DNA from: Pelomonas sp051857475
GTDB taxonomy: Bacteria; Pseudomonadota; Gammaproteobacteria; Burkholderiales; Burkholderiaceae_C
Direction of reading: 5' to 3'
DNA: 64,000 bases
NCBI RefSeq assembly: GCF_051857475.1
Contig: NZ_JBPZGZ010000002.1
Span: 1,426,001 to 1,490,000, forward strand
Within the stretch, counting starts at the first letter, position 1; every line of letters begins with the position of its first letter. The notes below the pieces were generated by a model, which searched no databases, was not told the origin of the DNA, and saw only the letters and a list, made by a program, of their open reading frames with translations. Position numbers and translations under genes: made by a program. Shown piece by piece: positions 24,276-33,052 of this stretch.

Positions 24276-24479
24276 ATGGCGATCACGACATACAACGTGG
24301 ACCGGAAACTCGATCAGACGCTTGAAGACCTGCGGCGGCACTACGGTGCGGCGTCGAAGGCCGAGGTGCTTCGCAAGGCGGTCGCCATCCTCAAGCTTGC
24401 ACAAGAACACGAGCGCGCCGATGGATCACTATGGATTCGAGGTGTAGGCGTGCGTACCGTGCGAGTCATCATGCGCTAA
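24276..24479 (+). CDS. Ribbon-helix-helix-like small protein
   Basis: A 67-residue protein resembling short RHH DNA-binding proteins: a basic beta-strand start (MAITTYNVDRKLDQTL) and two helices (EDLRRHYGAASKAEVLRKAV, AILKLAQEHERADGSL). The tail WIRGVGVRTVRVIMR looks unusual and may reflect drift. It could be a transcriptional repressor or antitoxin for the preceding small genes. Confidence 0.6.
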   Translation: MAITTYNVDRKLDQTLEDLRRHYGAASKAEVLRKAVAILKLAQEHERADGSLWIRGVGVRTVRVIMR

Positions 24480-24823
24480 CTGCGCAATCACTTGCGTCGC
24501 CTGATGGATCGACCATCGAGAGCTGACTACATCGTTATCGCGAGATCAAGTTGGCCGGCGACCGCTTCAGGCTGGTCAGAGCCATTTGCGGAGGGCGGGC
24601 TAAGCGACCGCTGTGTTCAGCAGCCGAAGTCCGACGGTCAACGGCTCGACTGACCACTGCCTGCGTGCTGGACGGGCGCGTACACAAGGCAATAGCAGCG
24701 GGCTGCTTGGCTCTGCGCGCCGTCAACAGCTTCCAGCTATACCTTCCGATGTGATGGCTCTCATCAATCTTGTTGACGTGGCTCTGCGAAGGGATCGGCA
24801 GTCGTACCGATCAGGGTGTCGCG
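24480..24823. other. Non-coding stretch before the large cargo gene
   Basis: I see no supportable gene here. Short open frames exist but lack ribosome-binding sites and recognisable content. The promoter for the 1197-residue gene is expected in this region. Confidence 0.4.
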
Positions 24824-24952
24824 ATGAGCGGGAAGGAGCCAAACTGGCACCACTTGGACGAGGCGAACAACGCTTCATTAGCCATGTTTCGATCCAAACC
24901 TCTACCCGCTAGCCAGGAACAAAAATGGAAAGAAATCGCTGTGAGGCCTTGA
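24824..24952 (+). CDS. Possible 42-residue leader peptide overlapping the large gene
   Basis: ATG at 24824 with AGGG seven bases upstream opens a 42-codon frame (MSGKEPNWHHLDEANNASLA...) whose stop falls 28 bases inside the 1197-residue gene. The arrangement would couple translation of the two. Coding is not proven; composition alone cannot decide it. Confidence 0.3.
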   Translation: MSGKEPNWHHLDEANNASLAMFRSKPLPASQEQKWKEIAVRP

Positions 24953-27900
24953 TCACGGAAAGTACAAGGCAATACCTTGTGCAACGCTACTACCAAGAAC
25001 CAGCGCTTTTGATGCGGCACCTTGATGCAAGCGCAAGGTTCAGCGCTGGAATGGGCGGATTACCCGCAGACGACACGTATAGCCCACCACTCTTCACTCA
25101 GATTAAGAGGGAGGCAGCCGCGTTTGGGGCTCAATTGGGTGTTGCAGGTAATGTTGCTAATATTTTATTTAAATCTTCGGCCAATACTGCAACTGGTCTT
25201 GCAGTCGCCTCATCAGCTATCGCCGCTTTCACTGCGGCGGTGGAAGTGCAGGAAGAACAGTATGAGCAGAGAGGGCGACAACTGCTTAACGGTGATCCTC
25301 GTCTAGCTGGCGAGGTTGCACGCCGTTTGATCGATCAAACCCGCTTCGCTTGGGGTTTCTTGAAGGAACCTTTCGGAGATCAGTACCCAATGGCCCAATT
25401 GCAGGGGAGTAGCAAAGCGTTTTTGGACGCTACTCGCGACGGCTTGCCACCTATTGGACAATTCAATGATGCTTGGTTGTCACCGAAGGCAATAGAGACT
25501 TGCCTTGAACAGGCTGGTAATGAAAATCCGATAACCGCCCCACTTCGAAAGATGCACGAGGCTGCTGTGATGGCGGCAGAAGGCGCGGAGCACGTCGATG
25601 AAGCCTACTCGCTTGGACTAGAAGATAAGTTGAACGCCTACTACGCTCAATGGCAGCGTTACGGCGCTGATCTCGTAGCCGGCGCAAAGAGCTTGGATGC
25701 GGAACAAATAACAAGCCAGGAGCGTGCTGATCGAGAAGAGGCGTGGAAGGCGGGTTGCGGACTAGTCGTTGCGATTGTTGGAGTCGGAAATGCTCCGCTG
25801 GCTCGGAAGTTAGATGCTATTGCGACAAACGGCTTGACGATTTCCAAACTCGTCGGGGGCTTGGCGAATGGGTCAATCACCGGGGCTGCCGGGGTCGTGG
25901 CGTACTGCAATGTGGTTACTGCTGTCTTCGCAATAGCGAGTGCCGTGATGGCGAATGAGGAGGAGAACCAAGCAATGGCCGGCCTCTTCAATGCCATTCG
26001 CGCCCTCGATGAGAAGCTCGAGCGAATATTAAAGGAGCTTGGCGAGATTCGGGGCGGAATTGAAGCGATTCGCAATGAGATCAGAGATGTACACGGCCTC
26101 GTTCGCAACGGTGTTGCGGCGATTGCGCGTCTACTTGGAGACCAAGCGCGTATCACATATGTGAATGCGCGGCACGAAGACTTCACAAAACTGGTGGTGC
26201 AGGGTGACAAGCTATCTGACCCGAATCTTAATGCCAAAGAGTTTGACGACGCCTTGTCAATATTCGTGGGGATGCTTTATGAGGTGGGTACTGCGCCGCG
26301 CCACACGGCGTGGGACATTTTCGATCATGCCAGCCCCCCAAGTCCTGAACTGATCGTGAGAAATCTCCAGCCTGAGATATACAACAGGCCTGGAGCATTC
26401 GATGATGACTTTGGTCCAGATGCAAGCAATTGCTTTGCCGGACTGCTCAATAGCCTACAGGGCCATTTCGTCGGCATCCCGCCAATAGAGGGCAATGTTC
26501 GATTTGCAGACGAGTTTTTAAGGATGGGGCTAAGTCCCGCAGTTTGGAGTTTGGGCGTCGAAAAAATTGTGATTGCATTTCATGAGCGTCGACGTCGATT
26601 CAAGCTTGGTGAAAATACTAATGGCAGATTTTGGGCGTCAGCGAGAGGGAAGACGTTCCTCGATCTGATTTCCGTGGGGAGATGGTTGCAGTCCATATCC
26701 AAACAGGCTGCGAGTGAAGACCACTGGAACTGGCTTCTCTCGAATCATGAGAAAAAAGTTCTCGATCTGATGGAGCACTTGAAGGATGTTGTGCGGCGGG
26801 GTCTTATAGAAAAAGGCTACCGCGCGTTGGATAGAAGCTGGACTCCACTTAATTCCCCGCGCGGCCAATGTACTGCCAAGGCGTATCTCGACATTCCGAT
26901 CAGTCTGTTCTTTGGGTTCGGTATAGATTACGAATGGAGATTTCGCCAATTTTCGGCGCTTGTGGATGGTGAACCGGCTCCCAAACCTTCCAATATTGCA
27001 ATGCTGGGTCCACAAGAGTGGACCTCCGAAACTTACACCTCCGAGACATTTTTGTCTCTCTTTCGCTTGGCGCTTAGTCTGGGAGTGATAGGTGAGGAAA
27101 GTGAAAGCCAAATGCTTCAAGGCTTAGATGCCGAGCAGACGGTTTGGATGGGAGGCGGGCTTGGACAACCAACATTTCGGGCCGACGAGCCAGTAGGTGT
27201 TAATACGCCGGCAATTACCCCTATCAAAGAAACGCTCAGGTACTTTTTCAAGACGGACCGAGGGTCACTACTTCTCGCGACGGCCTCTACATGCGAGTCT
27301 CGACTAAAAATAGTTAGTCAGGCGCCATTCGATTCATCCTTTTTGGAGCAGCTAACAGAGTTCGATCAGATCCAAGTGGCGAGAACAAGGTTCTCGACTT
27401 TCCTCGGAGAGGTGACGAAAAATGGCCCCTATTGGAATAACAGCACCAATATTCGCACTGGAAGGCAAATTTCTTACCAGCCGACTGTGGTGTCTGGGTA
27501 TAAATTCATCGGCGTTGAAGATGAAAATGGGCATATTCGTGGCGCCGGCTTGGCGGTTGCTGAGAACGACAAACCCTTTGTCAAGCCTGCTTATGAGCTG
27601 ATGCAGCCTGCAACGGTTGCGTGGAATGCAGCATTTGTTGACGATAATGCCTACCGATGTATGCGGCACAAGATTTCCCTGGGTCAGCCGGTGCGGCCTC
27701 TTGATGAGCCTGCATTGCTGGAAGCAATTTTAGAAGATGCACCGTTGAAGAGGGCAGAGTACCGGCTTGACAACGGCGGGCGATTCGTATGGTCAGGTTG
27801 GAATTGGGATTTATCCGTTGTCTTAATGAACTTATCGGAAAAGGCGATCGACGGATTGCTAACAGTCCATTATGTCGCCGGCGACTCTAATCACAGGCTT

Positions 27901-28518
27901 TTTGCTCGAGACCTGCGACGAAAAACAGCAGAGAAAGCTAGTGCTCTCAGGAAGGAAATAATCCTTGCGTATGTCGACAAATACGGGAGTGAACTGTTTA
28001 CAGACTATGTTGTCCCAGTGATGCGTAGCTGGGCTGCCTGTTTTGTCGCCGCATCGAATCGTTACGGAGCATCAACGGGTTTGTCACTAGTTGCTGTGCA
28101 AAAGATGTACAGCAAGCGGCCTAAATACTTTAATCAGGCGGAGCTGGCACAGATTGCGGACCTTTGGGGAGTCGGCATCCTTGATCTCGCCTTCTTGGAA
28201 ACGCAGCAAGTTTTTAATGAGGATGACTGGTTGCCATGGGCGCTGACCAAGCGCTATTGCAGCAATCAGCCTGCGCTGCAGTTTGATTCAGATCCCACTT
28301 ACTTCGGTGGACTACAGCAAGACTTAGCGATTCTGGGCGATGGTGGTGTCGAGAAATGGGCAAAGGACGCGATGAGCATTTTCTCAACCTTAGACACGGC
28401 GAATCGGTTCCCCGCTGACTCTCTCCTCGCGCCGTGTGGAATTTCTTGCGTTGAAAGGTCTCTTGCAGGTATGTTTGAGTTTGTTGCGCCGTACCTTCAA
28501 CGCCGCGTTGCGAACTGA
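24925..28518 (+). CDS. 1197-residue protein with hydrophobic segments and coiled coil, unknown family
   Basis: The largest cargo gene. Residues about 66-108 (GVAGNVANILF, TGLAVASSAIAAFTAAV) and 278-343 (GCGLVVAIVGVG, GVVAYCNVVTAVFAIASAVM) are hydrophobic and could insert into a membrane. Residues 352-405 are a regular coiled coil (LDEKLERILKELGEIRGGIE). The C-terminal 750 residues look soluble and mixed, with no motif I recognise. The layout (helical, membrane-active N-terminus with large C-terminal sensor) recalls pore-forming toxins, but I cannot place it in a family. Low-GC codon use marks it as acquired. A multi-pass membrane protein is encoded next. Confidence 0.8.
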   Translation: MERNRCEALITESTRQYLVQRYYQEPALLMRHLDASARFSAGMGGLPADDTYSPPLFTQIKREAAAFGAQLGVAGNVANILFKSSANTATGLAVASSAIAAFTAAVEVQEEQYEQRGRQLLNGDPRLAGEVARRLIDQTRFAWGFLKEPFGDQYPMAQLQGSSKAFLDATRDGLPPIGQFNDAWLSPKAIETCLEQAGNENPITAPLRKMHEAAVMAAEGAEHVDEAYSLGLEDKLNAYYAQWQRYGADLVAGAKSLDAEQITSQERADREEAWKAGCGLVVAIVGVGNAPLARKLDAIATNGLTISKLVGGLANGSITGAAGVVAYCNVVTAVFAIASAVMANEEENQAMAGLFNAIRALDEKLERILKELGEIRGGIEAIRNEIRDVHGLVRNGVAAIARLLGDQARITYVNARHEDFTKLVVQGDKLSDPNLNAKEFDDALSIFVGMLYEVGTAPRHTAWDIFDHASPPSPELIVRNLQPEIYNRPGAFDDDFGPDASNCFAGLLNSLQGHFVGIPPIEGNVRFADEFLRMGLSPAVWSLGVEKIVIAFHERRRRFKLGENTNGRFWASARGKTFLDLISVGRWLQSISKQAASEDHWNWLLSNHEKKVLDLMEHLKDVVRRGLIEKGYRALDRSWTPLNSPRGQCTAKAYLDIPISLFFGFGIDYEWRFRQFSALVDGEPAPKPSNIAMLGPQEWTSETYTSETFLSLFRLALSLGVIGEESESQMLQGLDAEQTVWMGGGLGQPTFRADEPVGVNTPAITPIKETLRYFFKTDRGSLLLATASTCESRLKIVSQAPFDSSFLEQLTEFDQIQVARTRFSTFLGEVTKNGPYWNNSTNIRTGRQISYQPTVVSGYKFIGVEDENGHIRGAGLAVAENDKPFVKPAYELMQPATVAWNAAFVDDNAYRCMRHKISLGQPVRPLDEPALLEAILEDAPLKRAEYRLDNGGRFVWSGWNWDLSVVLMNLSEKAIDGLLTVHYVAGDSNHRLFARDLRRKTAEKASALRKEIILAYVDKYGSELFTDYVVPVMRSWAACFVAASNRYGASTGLSLVAVQKMYSKRPKYFNQAELAQIADLWGVGILDLAFLETQQVFNEDDWLPWALTKRYCSNQPALQFDSDPTYFGGLQQDLAILGDGGVEKWAKDAMSIFSTLDTANRFPADSLLAPCGISCVERSLAGMFEFVAPYLQRRVAN

Positions 28519-28737
28519 CACGTAATCCCTGATATCGGAATCGGCCGTATAAGCTCCGGAGCGCGAATCCAACTTCATGTGGCGGATGACGCAATCGCTA
28601 CATGTTGTCAGCCACCCGCCGCCGAGGCATCGTCCAGCCGTCTGGGATGCACCAGTCAGCCGCGGCATGGCTCATTCCATGAGCTAAGCGGTGCCTATCC
28701 TCGATGCGCCAGATCCATGGCACATCAGGGTAAGCAG

Positions 28738-29376
28738 ATGAGCGAAACACCACCGGTAGCTGACGACCAAACAAATGAAGCTGGGCATCGGGCGCCGAGC
28801 CCAATGGATGCCGAAATCAGGACGGTCGCGCTGGGCCTGAAGCAGGAGCTTCTCAAAGATCTGCCCTTCTTCGGCGCGTGTGGCGTTGCCGTGGGGTGGC
28901 CGATGCTTATTCAGTACCGGCTCACGCAGAACGGCATGGGGCCGAAGGATTCGTTGGCGGACGCGCTCTTTTCCGACTTCGTGTCGTTCAACGCTTTCGG
29001 GCTTGTGTTCCTCGGCTTGCTGGCCCTCGGCTCAGCCGTCACATGCCTGGCGGCGCTGAACGTCCGCTGGCTTGGATTAGAGCGGGTGGTGGACCACCTG
29101 CAGGTAAGGCTGGCTCAATTGGCCAGCTCGATCATCGCGTTCACGTTGGGGCTCTCCGTCACGGCGTTTTTCCATTCCCTGCTCACCGTCACCGCCGGTG
29201 GCATCGGGCTGGTCTTGATGATCGCGCTGTTCGTCGCCTTGCTGGTGGTCGGCTTCATCTCGGCCATGCTGGTGGCTAGGCGCCGGCCGCCGTTTAATCG
29301 GTGGTGGGTCGGCGTGATGTTCCTTGTTGTCGCCCTCGCCGCCGCGCTCTCGCTCATCTTCTGGGGCGTCAAGTAG
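28738..29376 (+). CDS. Multi-pass membrane protein of the island
   Basis: A 212-residue protein with about five hydrophobic segments (FFGACGVAVGWPMLI, FGLVFLGLLALGSAVTCLAAL, LASSIIAFTLGLSVTAFF, GIGLVLMIALFVALLVVGFI and a C-terminal helix ending in LIFWGVK). No family recognised. An upstream in-frame ATG at 28717 is an alternative start. It is 219 bases downstream of the 1197-residue gene, last before the right end of the element, and has higher GC than that gene, so it may be a separate acquisition. Confidence 0.7.
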   Translation: MSETPPVADDQTNEAGHRAPSPMDAEIRTVALGLKQELLKDLPFFGACGVAVGWPMLIQYRLTQNGMGPKDSLADALFSDFVSFNAFGLVFLGLLALGSAVTCLAALNVRWLGLERVVDHLQVRLAQLASSIIAFTLGLSVTAFFHSLLTVTAGGIGLVLMIALFVALLVVGFISAMLVARRRPPFNRWWVGVMFLVVALAAALSLIFWGVK

Positions 29377-29407
29377 GCGCAGACGCTGACCATTGAAGCC
29401 GGGCGTG

Positions 29408-29545
29408 CCCAAGTTTCATCTTGAACGAAACGGATTCCGGAAAGTTCAATCTTCAGTGAGACGGCGGTTCAAGGTGCTGTGAGGTGGTCGCGGCTAAGCC
29501 CACGATCCCCGGGGCAGCCACTTTTGGCATGAGTGAGAACCGACA
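29408..29545 (-). repeat. Right end of the element with sub-terminal repeats
   Basis: Read on the minus strand, the tip TGTCGGTTCTCACTCA is followed by two further copies related to the left-end unit: 29443-29462 (18 of 20 positions match the unit) and a weaker copy at 29411-29430. This mirrors the left end. Confidence 0.75.
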
Positions 29546-29655
29546 GTGACGAACCGTCGGCGAGCGCACCGACGTTTGAATGTCTCTGCGCGACGCTCGT
29601 CCATACTTACAAAATAAGGTTAGTAGAATCCAAGTGGATGGTAGATGATGGCGCC

Positions 29656-30078
29656 ATGCCCGCCACGCCTCTGCTCTCGCCGAAGACCGCCAAGCCCGTC
29701 GACGAAAAGCTGACCCTCAACATCGGCTGCGTTGACCTGGGCCAGATCGACCTGTTGGTGCAGGAAGGGTTCTATGCCAATCGCAGCGACCTGATCCGCA
29801 CCGCCATCCGCAACCAGATTGCAACGCATGCCGACGTGGTGCGCCAGGTCGTCACGCGCAAAAGCATCGTGCTGGGCATCCAGCAGTTCAGCGCGGCGGA
29901 CCTGGAGCAGGTGCGCGAGGCCGGGCAGAAGCTGCAGATCCGCGTGCTGGGCCTCGCCGTCATCGCGCCCGAGGTCACGCCCGAACTGGCCCTGGCCACC
30001 ATCGAATCGCTGACCGTGCTCGGCGCCCTCCATGCAAGTCCCGCCGTGAAGACGGCCCTCGTCGGGCGGCTGCTGTAG
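29656..30078 (+). CDS. CopG-family (RHH) regulator
   Basis: A 140-residue protein with an N-terminal ribbon-helix-helix (KLTLNIGCVDLGQIDLLVQE, GFYANRSDLIRTAIRNQI) and a C-terminal domain with no clear ligand motif. An in-frame ATG at 29638 would add six residues. The esterase gene starts 25 bases downstream, and this pairing suggests that it controls it, perhaps tied to polyhydroxyalkanoate state. It is the first chromosomal gene right of the element, whose insertion point lies about 105 bases upstream. Confidence 0.8.
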   Translation: MPATPLLSPKTAKPVDEKLTLNIGCVDLGQIDLLVQEGFYANRSDLIRTAIRNQIATHADVVRQVVTRKSIVLGIQQFSAADLEQVREAGQKLQIRVLGLAVIAPEVTPELALATIESLTVLGALHASPAVKTALVGRLL

Positions 30079-30103
30079 CGGCGCCTGGCCTCTGAAAGCC
30101 CCC

Positions 30104-31141
30104 ATGCACCCCCAGTTCGGCCAGTTGATGAAAGACGCGACCGCGCTCACGCGCGCCGGCGACCTCCAGGCCGCCATGGCGGCCATCACCTCGGCGCTCA
30201 ACGGCAATGCCGTTGCGGCCGGCACGGCGCTTGAGGCCGCAAGGCACAACGTCATCGACGTCGTCGCCCGCGTTGTCGAAGAAGCCGTGCCAGCACCGGC
30301 CGCCACGGGTGTCGAGCAGTTCATCTCCGGTCACTACGTCCATCGCGCCGGCAAGCGCGACTACCGCCTCTTCATCCCGGCAACGCGCTCCGACAAGCCG
30401 CGTGCGCTGGTTCTCATGCTGCACGGCTGTACGCAGAACCCCGACGACTTCGCCCGCGGCACGCGCATGAACGCCCTCGGCGCGGAGCACAACGCCCTGG
30501 TGCTCTACCCGGCGCAGACGCGCCAGGCCAATGCGCAAGGCTGCTGGAACTGGTTCAAGCACAACCACCAGGGCCGCGGCCGCGGCGAGCCCGCCCTGCT
30601 CGCCGACCTGACGCGGCACATCGCCGAAAGCCACAGTGTCGACCCTCAGCATGTCTATGTCGCCGGCCTCTCCGCGGGTGGCGCGATGGCGGCGATCCTG
30701 GCCGCGACCCATCCCGATGTCTTCGCCGCAGCCGGCGTTCACTCGGGGCTGCCAGCGGGCGCGGCCCGCGATCTGCCGGGTGCATTGGCGGCGATGCAGG
30801 GCCAGGTCAGCAGTGGCCTTGCCGGCGCGGCCAAGCCTGGTGTGCGCATGATCGTCTTCCACGGCGACGCCGACGCGACGGTTCATCCGGGCAATGGCGA
30901 GCGGGTGGCGACTGCGCATGGCGCGGCCGTCAGCGTCGATGAACAGACCGGCCTCCAGCATGGCGGCCGTGCCTGCACGCGGCGCCTGCACAGGGACGCA
31001 CAAGGCCGCGTCGTGGCCGAACAGTGGCGGTTGCATGGCGCCGGCCATGCCTGGTCGGGTGGCGACCCATCGGGCTCCTACACGGATGCGCGTGGCCCCG
31101 ATGCCAGCGCGGAGATGATGCGGTTCTTCCTGCAGGCCTGA
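30104..31141 (+). CDS. PHB depolymerase-family esterase
   Basis: A 345-residue alpha/beta hydrolase of the LpqC/PHB-depolymerase family. The oxyanion region is LMLHGCTQNPDDFARGTRMN, the nucleophile Ser is in GLSAGGAMA, Asp in FHGDADATVHP and His in GAGHAWSGG. No obvious signal peptide is seen, so it may be intracellular, and the 70-residue N-terminal part is helical. It probably hydrolyses ester bonds in storage polymer or related esters; the exact substrate is not given by sequence. Confidence 0.87.
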   Translation: MHPQFGQLMKDATALTRAGDLQAAMAAITSALNGNAVAAGTALEAARHNVIDVVARVVEEAVPAPAATGVEQFISGHYVHRAGKRDYRLFIPATRSDKPRALVLMLHGCTQNPDDFARGTRMNALGAEHNALVLYPAQTRQANAQGCWNWFKHNHQGRGRGEPALLADLTRHIAESHSVDPQHVYVAGLSAGGAMAAILAATHPDVFAAAGVHSGLPAGAARDLPGALAAMQGQVSSGLAGAAKPGVRMIVFHGDADATVHPGNGERVATAHGAAVSVDEQTGLQHGGRACTRRLHRDAQGRVVAEQWRLHGAGHAWSGGDPSGSYTDARGPDASAEMMRFFLQA

Positions 31142-31221
31142 CGCATCGCGCGTCCGGCGCTCCAGTTCATAGGCGTTACTGACCGGTCCGCGCTCGCAAG
31201 GCCGGGCCCCGGGAGACATGC

Positions 31222-32508
31222 ATGGCGTCGTACACGGCTGGCAGGCTGGGTCTCATTGCCCTCGGGTTCGGGTTTGCCATGCTGGGCTGCCTGCTGGTCG
31301 TGAACTTCATGACCGGCGAGAAGAAGATCGAACGACACGTCCAACGCCTTTACGCCCTGGCCGATCCGCAGTTCGCGCGCGAACTGGGCGCCTTGCTGGG
31401 ACCGCCGTTCATCGAAGGCAACGCAGTGGCCGCGAGGCTCAATGGCGACGAGATTTTTCCGCCCATGCTGAAGGCCATTCGCGAGGCCAAGAAGTCCATC
31501 ACCTTCGAGACCTACATCTACTGGTCGGGCGACATCGGGCTGGAGTTTGCCAACGCGCTGTCCGATGCGGCCCGGCGCGGCGTGAAATGCCATGTGCTGC
31601 TGGACTGGCTGGGCAGCGCCAAGATGGACGAGGCCTTGATCCGGCAGATGACGGAGGCCGGCGTCGAGGTCAAGCGCTTCCATCCGCCGCACTGGTCGCA
31701 CCTGGCCCGCATGAACAACCGCACCCACCGCAAGCTGCTGGTCGTTGACGGCCAACTCGGATTCACCGGCGGTGTGGGGATCGCGCCCGAATGGACCGGC
31801 CACGCCCAGGATGCCTCGCACTGGCGCGATACCCACTTCGAGGTCAGCGGCCCGGTGGTGGCGCAGATGCAGGCCATCTTCCTGGACAACTGGATCAAGG
31901 TCACCGGCCGCGTCCTGCATGGCGAGGCCTATTTCCCGGTGCTGCAGGCACGCGGCGGCGTGGCCGCGCAAATGTTCAGCAGTTCGCCGACAGGCGGCAG
32001 CGAGAGCATGCAGCTGCTCTACCTGTTCTCCATCACGGCGGCCGAGACCGCCATCGACCTGTCGGCCGCCTACTTCGTCCCTGACGCGCTGACCCACCAG
32101 GCCCTGCTGGAAGCCATGGCCCGCGGCGTCAAGGTCAGGATCATCGTGCCGGGCCCTCACATCGACAGCGACACCGTGCGCAGCGCTTCCCGCGCGAGCT
32201 GGGGGCCGTTGTTACAGGCGGGTGCGGTGATCGCCGAGTACCAGCCCACGATGTTTCACTGCAAGGTGCTGATCGTGGATGGGCTGCTGACGTCGGTCGG
32301 TTCCACCAACTTCGACAACCGCTCCTTCCGCCTCAATGACGAGGCGACGCTGAACGTCCTGGACGCCGACTTCGCGCGCCAGCAGCGCCAGGTGTTCGAG
32401 GCGGACCTGCTCAGGTCCAAGGCCGTCACCTTCGCCGAGTGGCAGAACAGGCCGTGGACGGAGAAGCTCGCCGAACGCTGGAGCCGCTTGCTCGCATCGC
32501 AGCTTTAA
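31222..32508 (+). CDS. Phospholipase D-family cardiolipin synthase (ClsB-like)
   Basis: A 428-residue protein with an N-terminal membrane helix (LIALGFGFAMLGCLLVVNF) and two HKD half-sites: RTHRKLLVVDGQLGFTGG, and FHCKVLIVDGLLTSVGSTNF. The Tyr/Thr block FETYIYWSGDIGLEFANAL is typical of cardiolipin synthases. It would condense phospholipids at the inner membrane to cardiolipin. The gene lies alone, 80 bases after the esterase. Confidence 0.9.
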   Translation: MASYTAGRLGLIALGFGFAMLGCLLVVNFMTGEKKIERHVQRLYALADPQFARELGALLGPPFIEGNAVAARLNGDEIFPPMLKAIREAKKSITFETYIYWSGDIGLEFANALSDAARRGVKCHVLLDWLGSAKMDEALIRQMTEAGVEVKRFHPPHWSHLARMNNRTHRKLLVVDGQLGFTGGVGIAPEWTGHAQDASHWRDTHFEVSGPVVAQMQAIFLDNWIKVTGRVLHGEAYFPVLQARGGVAAQMFSSSPTGGSESMQLLYLFSITAAETAIDLSAAYFVPDALTHQALLEAMARGVKVRIIVPGPHIDSDTVRSASRASWGPLLQAGAVIAEYQPTMFHCKVLIVDGLLTSVGSTNFDNRSFRLNDEATLNVLDADFARQQRQVFEADLLRSKAVTFAEWQNRPWTEKLAERWSRLLASQL

Positions 32509-32692
32509 ACCCGTGCACGCAAGCGTGTAACGGCGAGCCGCAGTTGCTCGCGCGGTCCTACGCCTGGACTTCGTGAGGCCCCACGCCCTGGACGGATGGC
32601 GCGGCGCACCATGCAGAGCCTCCTGGCAGCAGGGCACGGGCTGAGCGCCTGTCACCTTGAACTGCCCTCTTTTCCTCCACCAAGGGTTCTTC

Positions 32693-33022
32693 ATGAACAT
32701 CACCTCGCGCTTTATTGCGGGTTTCGCGCTGGCCGCCGCCTGCGTCGCTGCCTTCGCGCAAACCTCGCCGGCAGTTCCTGCCTCTCAGCCGACCGCCGTG
32801 GGCGTGACGCCCGATACCGCGAGGGCTGCCAACGAGAAGGCCGTCCCGCGCTCCGACGTCGCGACCGTGGTCCGTACCGGCCCGACGGTGGCCGACAAGG
32901 CCCGTCAGGCCAAGCCTGACGCGGCGAACGCGCCGTCGAACACGATGGCCAATGGCGGCACGACGGTGGCGGCCAACGCCTCGGTGAATGAGAGCCGTGC
33001 GCCACGCGTGGACCGCCACTGA
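32693..33022 (+). CDS. Small secreted protein
   Basis: A 109-residue protein with a clear signal peptide (MNITSRFIAGFALAAACVAAFAQ) and an Ala/Thr/Val-rich, low-complexity mature part. No domain recognised. The ATG at 32693 was chosen because it starts the signal peptide; an upstream start would precede it without adding function. Confidence 0.65.
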   Translation: MNITSRFIAGFALAAACVAAFAQTSPAVPASQPTAVGVTPDTARAANEKAVPRSDVATVVRTGPTVADKARQAKPDAANAPSNTMANGGTTVAANASVNESRAPRVDRH

Positions 33023-33052
33023 TTCCCACTTCTTTTCAATCCTGGAGATTCC

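Larger units (their letters stand above)
18230..29545. mobile_element. Transposon-like accessory island without recognisable transposase
   Basis: The ends are inverted copies: 18228-18245 and 29530-29547 share 18 identical bases in opposite orientation, and the element tips read TGTCGGTT...AACCGACA. The five bases just outside are GTGAC on both sides (18225-18229 and 29546-29550), a perfect target-site duplication. Sub-terminal 20-bp repeats follow at each end. TGT/ACA tips, multiple end repeats and a 5-bp duplication fit the Tn7/Tn5053 group, or IS21-like elements. No DDE transposase, istAB or tni gene is visible inside, so it is probably non-autonomous. Cargo is AT-richer than the flanks and mosaic in composition. 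Confidence 0.82.

Noticed and set aside
24551..24912. Short frames before the 1197-residue gene
   Set aside because: No start signals, no recognisable content, and overlapping frames of equal quality.
18230..29545. Island as prophage or integrase-driven element
   Set aside because: No integrase, phage structural gene or tRNA attachment site was seen; inverted repeats with a 5-bp duplication point to transposition.
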